Shown here: positions 6,161-11,833 of the stretch, piece by piece | Layout: each line of letters begins with the position of its first letter | Numbering within the stretch: position 1 is the first letter of the stretch | Source of the DNA: Acetomicrobium sp. UBA3949 | GTDB taxonomy: Bacteria; Synergistota; Synergistia; Synergistales; Acetomicrobiaceae | DNA: 11,833 bases | Reading direction: 5' to 3' | Assembly: GCA_002385485.1 (NCBI GenBank) | Contig: DGDP01000102.1 | Coordinates: 1-11,833 of the forward strand | Position numbers and translations under genes: made by a program | The notes under the pieces: generated by a model | The model's database searches: none | Told to the model about the DNA's origin: nothing | The model's input: only the letters and a program-made list of their open reading frames with translations

Positions 6161-7217
6161 GCCTCGATTTTTAGGGTTAATATCTGATTGCGAAGAACAT
6201 CTCGAAAAAAATGTTAAAGTCGTGACAGAAAGCTCCAGAGGGCTCGAATTAGGATATGTCGCGGGGACTTTGAGCAAAGAACAGGTGCGTAAATATAAAG
6301 AAAAGTTCGAGTCTCCCAAGGAGTACGACGAAAGCGATAATATAAGGTCGACAGAGCCCTTATGGCAATGTGTCAGCCTTTTGAGGTTGGCTGATGATGG
6401 GGATCTTTCCGAAGCAGAACGACAGAGAGGGGAAGAGGAAGAGGCCCTCCCCTTAGTGCGCAAAATACTCAAGAACCACGATCTTCCGATGAAGATAGTG
6501 GATATGGAATATGTATTGGACAGAAAAAAGTTGTATTTTTACTTTACATCGGAGCAGAGGGTGGATTTTCGATGCTTCGTAAAAGATCTCGCCAGGGAGT
6601 TTAAAACCCGAATAGAGCTGAGGCAGATAGGGGCAAGGGATGAGGCGAAGATCCTCGGGGGTTTGGCGCCCTGCGGAAATCCCTGCTGTTGCAGTTATTG
6701 GATGTCTGAATTTTTCCCCATTTGCATCCGTATGGTAAAGGAGCAGAATTTAGCGCTTAACCCATCTAAAATATCGGGCCTCTGCGGCAGGCTCATGTGC
6801 TGCATGAGCTACGAATACGACTTGTACAAGCAACTATGGAATGATTTGCCGAATCCCGGTACAAAAATAAAGACGCCCTCCGGAAATTACCATATATCAG
6901 GCGTCGATTTGGCGAGCAGTTCCGTGAGAATCAGGAGTCCCGAGGGTGTGGAGTTTTTAGTGCCTGTCTATGAATTTGCCCTTTTTCGGAAGACCGTCGA
7001 GGATGGAAATAAATGGAGTTTGCATCCAAAATCGGGTGATATAGCTGAAGTTGCTCAATCATTGAGCGAGACATTTACTTCAAGTGTCGAATCTTCTCCT
7101 TCGAGACCGTCGAATGACGATAGAAGAAAAAGAGAAGAAAAGAACGAAAACACACGCAACGGTAAAGGCAAAATAAAGCAAAAAACAAAAGGTAGAAAGC
7201 GTAAAAGTAAAATTTAA
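6135..7217 (+). CDS. ricT: PSP1-domain protein RicT (YaaT family)
   Basis: A 360-residue PSP1 C-terminal domain protein. In Bacillus subtilis RicT (YaaT) joins RicA and RicF in an Fe-S-bearing complex that affects RNase Y-dependent mRNA maturation, sporulation and biofilm formation; the role here is inferred by family. The core (about 110-235) contains the diagnostic LGGLAPCGNPCCCSYW and KISGLCGRLMCCMSYE, giving Cys180, 184, 185, 186, 197, 217, 222 and 223 as candidate iron-sulfur ligands. EQNLALNPSKISGLCGRL is nearly invariant in the family. Residues about 315-360 form a Ser-, then Lys/Arg/Glu-rich tail, probably disordered and possibly RNA-binding. It overlaps holB by 26 bases and is followed after 9 bases by ftsY. 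Confidence 0.93.
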   Translation: MNYLIIFGKPRFLGLISDCEEHLEKNVKVVTESSRGLELGYVAGTLSKEQVRKYKEKFESPKEYDESDNIRSTEPLWQCVSLLRLADDGDLSEAERQRGEEEEALPLVRKILKNHDLPMKIVDMEYVLDRKKLYFYFTSEQRVDFRCFVKDLAREFKTRIELRQIGARDEAKILGGLAPCGNPCCCSYWMSEFFPICIRMVKEQNLALNPSKISGLCGRLMCCMSYEYDLYKQLWNDLPNPGTKIKTPSGNYHISGVDLASSSVRIRSPEGVEFLVPVYEFALFRKTVEDGNKWSLHPKSGDIAEVAQSLSETFTSSVESSPSRPSNDDRRKREEKNENTRNGKGKIKQKTKGRKRKSKI

Positions 7218-7226
7218 TGGGGTGAA

Positions 7227-8144
7227 ATGATGGCGTTTTTTGACGCATTAAAAGAAAAACTGCAAAACGTGAAAAAGGGCTGGTTAGGCTTAGGGTCTCT
7301 CTTTGCCCCGGGCAAGAAAATCGATGAATCCTTTTGGGATGGTCTGGAGGAGCAGCTTTTGCTTGGCGATGTTGGGGTCGACCTTACGGATGAACTCGTT
7401 GCCGAATTGAGACAGGAGGCCAAGAAATCTAATATTAAGGATGCGTCGGCTCTAAAGGAGAAGTTCGTCGATCTGATCGTCCGAAAACTGGAGGAAATTC
7501 CCGGCATGGGAAAACCAATCGAGATGAAGAACAAACCTGCAGTGGTCTTACTGGTAGGCGTCAACGGAAGCGGAAAGACTACAACGGCGGCAAAGTTGGC
7601 ATCCAAATTTACAAGCGAGGGCAAAAAGGTCCTGTTGGCCGCTGCCGATACGTATCGCGCGGCTGCTATCGACCAGTTGAAGGTATGGGGTGAGAAGATA
7701 GGCGTTCGCGTCGTGGCCCATGACGTCGGAGGCGATCCAGCAGCCGTCATTTACGATGCGATAGAAAGCGCAATTGCATCCGATGCGGACTTGGTGATTG
7801 CCGATACCGCAGGTCGGCTTCACACAAAGCACAATTTAATGGAGGAATTGAAAAAGGTAAAAAGGGTAGTGGAGCGGAGACTGCCCGACGAGCCCTCCGA
7901 GTCGCTGCTGGTTTTAGATGCAGTAATGGGGCAAAATGCCTTCTATCAGGCTGAGGTTTTCAACGAAGCACTGAGCTTGACGGGGGTCATCTTGGCTAAA
8001 TACGATAACACTGCGAAAGGTGGTATAATTCTTGCGGTCGCCCAAAGGATGTCCCTTCCGATCAGATATGTGGGCTTGGGAGAGGGTAGCGAAGACCTTG
8101 AGCTCTTTGAGCCGCGATCTTTTGTAGAGGCGCTTCTGTCCTAG
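7227..8144 (+). CDS. ftsY: Signal recognition particle receptor FtsY
   Basis: SRP-receptor GTPase that docks the SRP-ribosome complex at the membrane for co-translational insertion of membrane proteins. At 305 residues it is essentially only the NG domains, beginning FFDALKEKL, without the long acidic A domain of E. coli. Seen: N domain (about 30-95), G1 GVNGSGKTTT (111-120), DTYRAAAIDQL (141-151), DTAGR (193-197), LDAVMGQNA (230-238), G4-type AKYDNTAKGG (257-266) and the closing GLGE...DLELF (283-294). The G4 is normally TKLDGTAKGG, so Leu-to-Tyr, Gly-to-Asn and Thr-to-Ala changes are present while Lys and Asp are kept. GGGGTGA (7219-7225) precedes two consecutive ATGs (7227 and 7230); 7230 has the better spacing, so the true start may be one codon later. 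Confidence 0.96.
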   Translation: MMAFFDALKEKLQNVKKGWLGLGSLFAPGKKIDESFWDGLEEQLLLGDVGVDLTDELVAELRQEAKKSNIKDASALKEKFVDLIVRKLEEIPGMGKPIEMKNKPAVVLLVGVNGSGKTTTAAKLASKFTSEGKKVLLAAADTYRAAAIDQLKVWGEKIGVRVVAHDVGGDPAAVIYDAIESAIASDADLVIADTAGRLHTKHNLMEELKKVKRVVERRLPDEPSESLLVLDAVMGQNAFYQAEVFNEALSLTGVILAKYDNTAKGGIILAVAQRMSLPIRYVGLGEGSEDLELFEPRSFVEALLS

Positions 8145-8153
8145 TTGAGCGGC

Positions 8154-8162
8154 AAAGGAGGT
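8154..8162 (+). promoter_or_regulatory. Shine-Dalgarno deciding the TTG start of the unknown gene after ftsY
   Basis: AAAGGAGGT is a near-ideal ribosome-binding site 6-7 bases before TTG 8169. It argues against the in-frame TTG at 8145, which directly follows the ftsY stop and lies upstream of this site. Confidence 0.8.
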
Positions 8163-8168
8163 CTGACT

Positions 8169-8840
8169 TTGGGAGAAGAGAGCCTGGATCATATCGTTTT
8201 GAGCGAAGATGCGACCATTAGAGATTCTCTTAGAGCGCTTTACGGGACCACCTTCAAAGCAGCCAGTTTTTCCGTCGGCGACAAGACCTGCTTGATATCT
8301 AAGGACGAGCTGGTAACAGCTTTGGAGAAGGGACTTGGAGATTTGCCATTGAGGAGGGTGATTTCCAGCGGTCTCATGTATTGCACAGACGGCTTAGCGG
8401 ACGAGGAACTGCCCTTGCCTTTGCTCAGGGTCAAAGATGGCACGGTTATTGCCAATGAGGCGGCCAAAAAACTCATAGACCGCGCTTCAATAGAGCTTTG
8501 CGAAATCAATGAATTGTCGTCGGAATGTGCTATGTTGCATATGGACAACGGAGGTGTTATTTCTATAGAGCCTCTTGGCAACGGGTATTTCGTGGTCAAG
8601 GAGTTGGGTAGGGATGAAGTGGAAGAGATGCTCGATACAGCCCGATGGGCAGCTATAGGTAAAGCCCTCTGGAACTATCTCGAGGCAAAGGATATGGCTT
8701 TGAAGGTCGAGGAGAGGGAAAAGAGGGGTGCTGTTTCCTTGAGATGGAACGGATTAGACCTCGGTTTTTTGACCTGCCGAAAGAAAAGAAAGAGCCCGAG
8801 CAAAGGAAAGGAACCCAAGAATGACTCCTCCTCTGGTTAA
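8169..8840 (+). CDS. Protein of unknown function, possibly CBS-like and PAS-like
   Basis: Not recognised as a named family. From TTG 8169 it is a 223-residue soluble protein with no signal peptide or membrane segment. Residues about 8-65 (VLSEDATIRDSLRALYG, then CLISKDELVTALEKG, then LPLRRVIS) have the rhythm of a CBS domain. Residues about 78-145, with LPLPLLRVKDGTVIANEAAKKLI and later GGVISIEPLGNGYFVVKEL, read like the start and end of a PAS fold. Both resemblances are by eye and weak. The C terminus (205-223) is Lys- and Ser-rich and probably disordered. Cys41, 72, 111, 120 and 203 are scattered without a motif. It follows ftsY by 24 bases, and its last 20 bases overlap the DUF4416 gene, so it is co-translated with its neighbours. 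A sensor or regulatory role is a guess. Confidence 0.75.
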   Translation: MGEESLDHIVLSEDATIRDSLRALYGTTFKAASFSVGDKTCLISKDELVTALEKGLGDLPLRRVISSGLMYCTDGLADEELPLPLLRVKDGTVIANEAAKKLIDRASIELCEINELSSECAMLHMDNGGVISIEPLGNGYFVVKELGRDEVEEMLDTARWAAIGKALWNYLEAKDMALKVEEREKRGAVSLRWNGLDLGFLTCRKKRKSPSKGKEPKNDSSSG

Positions 8841-9339
8841 GCTGCTGGTGGGTTTTTTATTCCCCGACGAAGCTTTTTATAGGTGGACGATCGACGGCAT
8901 ATCCTCGCTGTGGGGGTCCCTAGAGAGGAGGAGTCCAGTTTATCCCTTTGACCATACCGATTATTACAGGGATATATCTCCCGTCCTTTATAAGGCCTTC
9001 GTCAGCATAGAGGGTCTTTGGCCTGCAGATCAGCTTGTAAGGTGGAAAGCGCAGGCAATTGCCCTGGAAAAAAAGAGCGGGCCCAAACGCAGGATAAACG
9101 TTGACCCGGGCTACGTCGACGGAGCAAGGCTGGTTTTGGCATCAACGAAGGATCATGCCCATAGGATTTACATTTCGGAGGGCATATTTGCTGAGGTGAC
9201 CCTGCGCTATATGTTCGGCAAGTGGGTTTCCTACGATCATACCTTCCCGGATTTCAAGAGTGGCCTTTACGACGACTTTCTTGACGTAGTGCGTAGGGAT
9301 TGGCTTTCCGACATGAGGAAAAGGAGGACTCTTCAGTGA
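8821..9339 (+). CDS. DUF4416 family protein
   Basis: A 172-residue protein matching DUF4416, a family without an established function. Seen: VKLLVGFLFPDE at the N terminus, FDHTDYYRDISPVLYKAF (43-60), RINVDPGYVDGARLVLASTKDHAHRIYISEGIFAEVTLRY (91-130, described by its NVDPGY at 93-98, HRIY at 114-117 and GIFAE at 121-125) and FPDF (142-145). These conserved Asp, His, Tyr and Glu residues suggest an enzyme or metal or ligand site, but this is inference. ATG 8821 follows AAAGGAAAGGAA (8802-8813) and lies inside the 3' end of the preceding unknown gene. Its stop overlaps the purB GTG start (GTGA), a tight coupling with a purine-synthesis gene. Confidence 0.87.
   Translation: MTPPLVKLLVGFLFPDEAFYRWTIDGISSLWGSLERRSPVYPFDHTDYYRDISPVLYKAFVSIEGLWPADQLVRWKAQAIALEKKSGPKRRINVDPGYVDGARLVLASTKDHAHRIYISEGIFAEVTLRYMFGKWVSYDHTFPDFKSGLYDDFLDVVRRDWLSDMRKRRTLQ
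9321..9327 (+). promoter_or_regulatory. Shine-Dalgarno deciding the purB GTG start
   Basis: AAGGAGG in the last codons of the DUF4416 gene lies 8 bases before GTG 9336. That start gives the family-typical MIERYETEVMRHIW, whereas the in-frame ATG 9300 would add twelve charged residues before it. Confidence 0.8.
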
Positions 9340-10628
9340 TAGAACGTTACGAAACCGAAGTTATGCGCCACATATGGAGTGATGAAAATAAATATCGGAC
9401 CTGGCTTGAAGTGGAATTGGCTGTTTGTCGCGCCTGGACGGAAGAGGGAGTAATACCCCGAGAAGCTTACGAGGTTATCAAGGAAAGGGCGACCTTCGAT
9501 ATCGAACGCATAAAGGAAATAGAATCTAAAGTTCATCATGACGTAATAGCCTTCGTCTCCTGCGTTGCCGAAAGCGTAGGAGAGGAGGGAAGGTTCATCC
9601 ATCTGGGCCTCACAAGCAGCGATGTCCTGGACACGGCATCGGCCCTACTTTTAAAAAGATCTCTCGAAGTTGTCATGGAAGAATTGACCTTGCTGTCCAA
9701 GCTGGTGTTGGACAAAGCCTTTTCCTGCAAATACTTGCCCTGCATAGGCAGGACCCATGGAGTTCACGCCGAACCAATGAGTTTCGGCCTTAAACTCCTA
9801 AATTGGTATTCTCAGCTGAAGCGATCGGAGGAGCGCTTGAGTTTGACTCATGATCAGATAAATTACGGAAAAATATCGGGAGCGGTAGGTACTTACGCCC
9901 ACTGTCCGCCGTCGATAGAGAAAAGGGCCTGCTATCTTTTAGGCTTAAAGCCGGCGCCCATATCCAATCAAATTCTTCAGAGAGACAGGTATGCTTTCCT
10001 TTTGCAAACCATCGCTCTGCTTGCTTCCTCTTTGGAAAACATGGCCCTGGAGATCAGGCATCTGCAGCGTACCGAAGTGTTGGAGGCCATGGAGCCCTTT
10101 TCTAAGGGACAAAAAGGCTCCTCTGCAATGCCGCACAAAAGAAACCCCATTTTATGCGAGCGCATATGCGGGATGGCACGCCTGCTCAGGGGATATAGCC
10201 TTAGCGCAATGGAAAACGTGGCGCTTTGGCACGAGAGGGATATTAGCCATTCTTCGGTCGAGAGGGTCATCTGGCCCGATGCCTTTCACATCACCCACTA
10301 CATGATTCGCACTTTTAAGCGCATTGTGGAGTTTATGGAAATAGATGCTGAAAGGATGGCCGAGAACATCGAGCTGACCAGAGGGCTGATTTTCAGTCAG
10401 AGGGTGTTGCTTGCTCTCGTCGAAAGGGGCATGAACAGAGATGAGGCTTATGAGATCGTTCAACGGTACGCCCTGAAATGTTGGAACGGAGAGGGCGATT
10501 TCAGGGTGATGCTGTCTCAAGATCCGGCAATATCCTCTTTGCTTTCGGCGGATCAATTGCGTGAGCTTTTCGATATCGGCTATTACTTACGATATGTTGA
10601 TGATATATTTGACAGATTCGACAAATAA
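9336..10628 (+). CDS. purB: Adenylosuccinate lyase
   Basis: Catalyses two fumarate-releasing steps of purine synthesis: SAICAR to AICAR, and adenylosuccinate to AMP. From GTG 9336 the protein has 430 residues, the standard length, and opens IERYETEVMRHIWSDENKYRTWLEVE as in bacterial PurB (given here by its key features: IERY, IWSDE, WLEVE). The superfamily signature GSSAMPHKRNP is at 261-271. His68 (KVHHDV), His89 (FIHLGLTSSD) and His141 (RTHGVHAEP) fall at the same positions as the active-site histidines known for the Bacillus subtilis enzyme, and the catalytic-loop serines are 262 and 263. No other pur gene is visible nearby. The start overlaps the DUF4416 stop (GTGA); glpX starts 15 bases after its TAA. 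Confidence 0.97.
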   Translation: MIERYETEVMRHIWSDENKYRTWLEVELAVCRAWTEEGVIPREAYEVIKERATFDIERIKEIESKVHHDVIAFVSCVAESVGEEGRFIHLGLTSSDVLDTASALLLKRSLEVVMEELTLLSKLVLDKAFSCKYLPCIGRTHGVHAEPMSFGLKLLNWYSQLKRSEERLSLTHDQINYGKISGAVGTYAHCPPSIEKRACYLLGLKPAPISNQILQRDRYAFLLQTIALLASSLENMALEIRHLQRTEVLEAMEPFSKGQKGSSAMPHKRNPILCERICGMARLLRGYSLSAMENVALWHERDISHSSVERVIWPDAFHITHYMIRTFKRIVEFMEIDAERMAENIELTRGLIFSQRVLLALVERGMNRDEAYEIVQRYALKCWNGEGDFRVMLSQDPAISSLLSADQLRELFDIGYYLRYVDDIFDRFDK

Positions 10629-10630
10629 AT

Positions 10631-10637
10631 GGAGGTG
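10631..10637 (+). promoter_or_regulatory. Shine-Dalgarno deciding the glpX TTG start
   Basis: GGAGGTG directly after the purB stop lies 8 bases (from GGAGG) before TTG 10644. The in-frame ATG at 10629 overlaps this site and has no ribosome-binding site of its own, so TTG is the more likely start. Confidence 0.75.
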
Positions 10638-10643
10638 TGCATC

Positions 10644-11651
10644 TTGGGCGTCCCCGACAGGAATATGGCTTTAGAGTTGGTAAGGGCAACGGAAGCTGCA
10701 GCCATGGCTGCAGGGCGTTGGATGGGACGTGGCGACAAAAACGCCGTGGATAATGCGGCCGTCAATGCCATGAGGTATATGTTGAACACCGTTTCAATGG
10801 ATGGAGTTGTGGTCATTGGCGAGGGAGAAAAGGACCAGGCTCCCATGCTTTTTAACGGCGAAAAGTTGGGTTTGGGTTGCGAACCGGAGGTGGACATTGC
10901 CGTAGATCCCGTCGACGGTACCACCCTTACTGCGCTGGGAAGGCCGAATGCCGTAAGTGTAGTCGCCGTAGCTGAGAGCGGAAGTCTCTACAGTCCGAAG
11001 CACGTATTTTACATGAACAAGATAGCTACCGGTCCTGAGGCTGCAGAAGTCATTGATATCGAGTTGTCTCCATCGGAGAATATTCGGCGCGTAGCGAAGG
11101 CGAAACACAAGGCCATAGAAGACGTTACGGTAGTAGTGCTTGACAGGCCTCGTCATGAGAGCTTGATTCAGGAAATAAGGTCTTTAGGCGCCAGGATAAA
11201 ATTAATACCCGACGGAGACGTTGCCGGTGCGTTAATGACATGCAAGGAAGATAGCGGCATAGATCTTCTCTTAGGCGTTGGGGGTTCGCCCGAAGCCGTA
11301 ATATCGGCATGCGCCATTAAATGTATTGGGGGTAATTTTCAATGCAAACTTTGGCCTAGAAACCGCGAGGAAAGAGAACGTTGCCTTGAAATGGGCATGG
11401 ATATAGATAGAGTGCTAAATATTGATGATCTGGTAAAAAGCGATAACGTTTTCTTCGCAGCTACGGGCGTTACCGACGGTGAGCTTTTGAAGGGAGTCCG
11501 TTACAGAGGCGCCACGATAACGACCCACTCCCTCGTAATGAGATCTAAAAGTGGCACCGTCAGGTACGTGGAGGCAATACATCGGAGCAAGAAGTTGTAC
11601 GAGATAAGCGATATCGAGTACTTGCCCAGGATGTCTAAGGGCCAATTATAA
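10644..11651 (+). CDS. glpX: Class II fructose-1,6-bisphosphatase
   Basis: Hydrolyses fructose-1,6-bisphosphate to fructose-6-phosphate in gluconeogenesis, metal-dependent and cytoplasmic. From TTG 10644 it has 335 residues, as usual for GlpX. Seen: RATEAAAMAAGRWMGRGDKNAVD (14-36, quoted by its TEAAA and WMGRGDK), VIGEGEKDQAPML (57-69), the metal/phosphate motif DPVDGTT (88-94), IPDGDVAGAL (188-197), GVGGSPEAV (211-219) and ATGVTDGE (273-280). These are the class II, not class I, motifs. Some GlpX proteins also accept sedoheptulose-1,7-bisphosphate, which the sequence cannot settle. It lies 15 bases after purB and probably closes the long operon; a 35-base gap follows before fhs. Confidence 0.95.
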   Translation: MGVPDRNMALELVRATEAAAMAAGRWMGRGDKNAVDNAAVNAMRYMLNTVSMDGVVVIGEGEKDQAPMLFNGEKLGLGCEPEVDIAVDPVDGTTLTALGRPNAVSVVAVAESGSLYSPKHVFYMNKIATGPEAAEVIDIELSPSENIRRVAKAKHKAIEDVTVVVLDRPRHESLIQEIRSLGARIKLIPDGDVAGALMTCKEDSGIDLLLGVGGSPEAVISACAIKCIGGNFQCKLWPRNREERERCLEMGMDIDRVLNIDDLVKSDNVFFAATGVTDGELLKGVRYRGATITTHSLVMRSKSGTVRYVEAIHRSKKLYEISDIEYLPRMSKGQL

Positions 11652-11652
11652 T
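11622..11652 (+). promoter_or_regulatory. Possible weak promoter for fhs
   Basis: TATAAT at 11647-11652, spanning the glpX stop, is a perfect -10 hexamer. The best -35 candidate is TTGCCC at 11622-11627 with a 19-base spacer, which is longer than ideal. The following gap is AT-rich and ends in a strong ribosome-binding site. Chance is possible because the hexamer sits in an AT-rich stop region. Confidence 0.3.
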
Positions 11653-11686
11653 TTTTTATAACATTTCTTGAACAGGAGGAGATCCC

Positions 11687-11833
11687 ATGTTATCCGATAT
11701 CGAAATAGCCCAAAGATCAAAGCTGAAGCACATAAGGGATATAGCACAAGACTTAGGAATACCCGAAAGGTATTTACTCCCCTACGGCCACTACAAGGCT
11801 AAGGTGGAAGTAAACTACATGAAGGATTTAAAG
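11687..11833 (+). CDS. fhs: Formate-tetrahydrofolate ligase (3' truncated)
   Basis: Only the first 49 residues are in the window. The N terminus SDIEIAQRSKLKHIRDIA, then LGIPERYLLPYGHYKAKV, is the characteristic start of formate-tetrahydrofolate ligase (10-formyl-THF synthetase), whose P-loop and active site would lie downstream. The enzyme joins formate to tetrahydrofolate with ATP, feeding purine synthesis and, in acetogens and amino-acid fermenters, the one-carbon branch. ATG 11687 follows AGGAGGA (11674-11680) with good spacing. It is 35 bases beyond glpX, so it may belong to the same transcript or use its own promoter. Confidence 0.9.
   Translation, partial: MLSDIEIAQRSKLKHIRDIAQDLGIPERYLLPYGHYKAKVEVNYMKDLK

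Noticed and set aside
10696..10713. Perfect 18-base palindrome CTGCAGCCATGGCTGCAG
   Set aside because: It encodes the conserved Ala-rich helix (AAAMAA) near the start of glpX; alternating GCN codons easily make a palindrome. It has no flanking T-run and is unlikely to be an operator.
11647..11662. TTATAA...TTATAA with T-run as a terminator for glpX
   Set aside because: The arms are six AT-only bases, with no GC stem, so a stable intrinsic terminator is not supported.

Overview
The window is a dense, entirely plus-strand block of housekeeping and envelope genes. I read it as chromosomal DNA from an anaerobic diderm bacterium, most likely of the phylum Synergistota (Acetomicrobium/Anaerobaculum-like). 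This is inferred from gene content, not from a marker gene. The reasons are that outer-membrane lipid-transport genes (mlaE, mlaF, mlaD) sit directly beside a Firmicutes-style tmk-yaaR-holB-ricT cluster, followed by ftsY, a DUF4416 gene, purB, glpX and the start of a formate-tetrahydrofolate ligase gene.

Layout. Positions 1-1430 hold the C-terminal part of a SpoIVB-type (peptidase family S55) protein, entered exactly at its SGSP serine motif. After a 41-bp gap come mlaE, mlaF and mlaD (1472-4376), a minimal MCE lipid transporter. Its MlaD carries a long helical middle and a C-terminal beta-rich segment ending in Phe that looks like an outer-membrane beta-barrel. Next are tmk, yaaR, holB and ricT (4388-7217), overlapping or nearly touching, then ftsY (7227-8144). 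A 223-residue protein of unknown function (8169-8840), a DUF4416 protein (8821-9339), purB (9336-10628) and glpX (10644-11651) follow. fhs starts at 11687 and runs off the end.

Expression. From mlaE to glpX no gap exceeds about 25 bp and most junctions are overlaps (TAGTG, ATGA, GTGA) or coding overlaps of 20-26 bp. The region therefore reads as one polycistronic unit with translational coupling. I saw no hairpin terminator, RNA gene, insertion sequence or CRISPR. The two small gaps are 1431-1471, which holds a heptamer repeat, and 11652-11686, which may hold a weak promoter for fhs. No gene-free stretch over 300 bases exists. Several true starts are GTG or TTG, placed by strong Shine-Dalgarno sequences.

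How the genes fit together. The S55-like protein and MlaEFD probably act at the envelope. Tmk and HolB serve dTTP supply and replisome loading; RicT and YaaR belong to a conserved cluster with an RNA-processing or signalling link. FtsY is the SRP receptor. PurB and Fhs both bear on purine synthesis (Fhs makes the 10-formyl-THF used there), and GlpX is the gluconeogenic fructose-1,6-bisphosphatase. The most interesting items are the MlaD with a predicted built-in outer-membrane barrel, the S55 protein with its Ser motif ahead of its His-like motif, the degenerate delta-prime subunit, and the unknown protein after ftsY.
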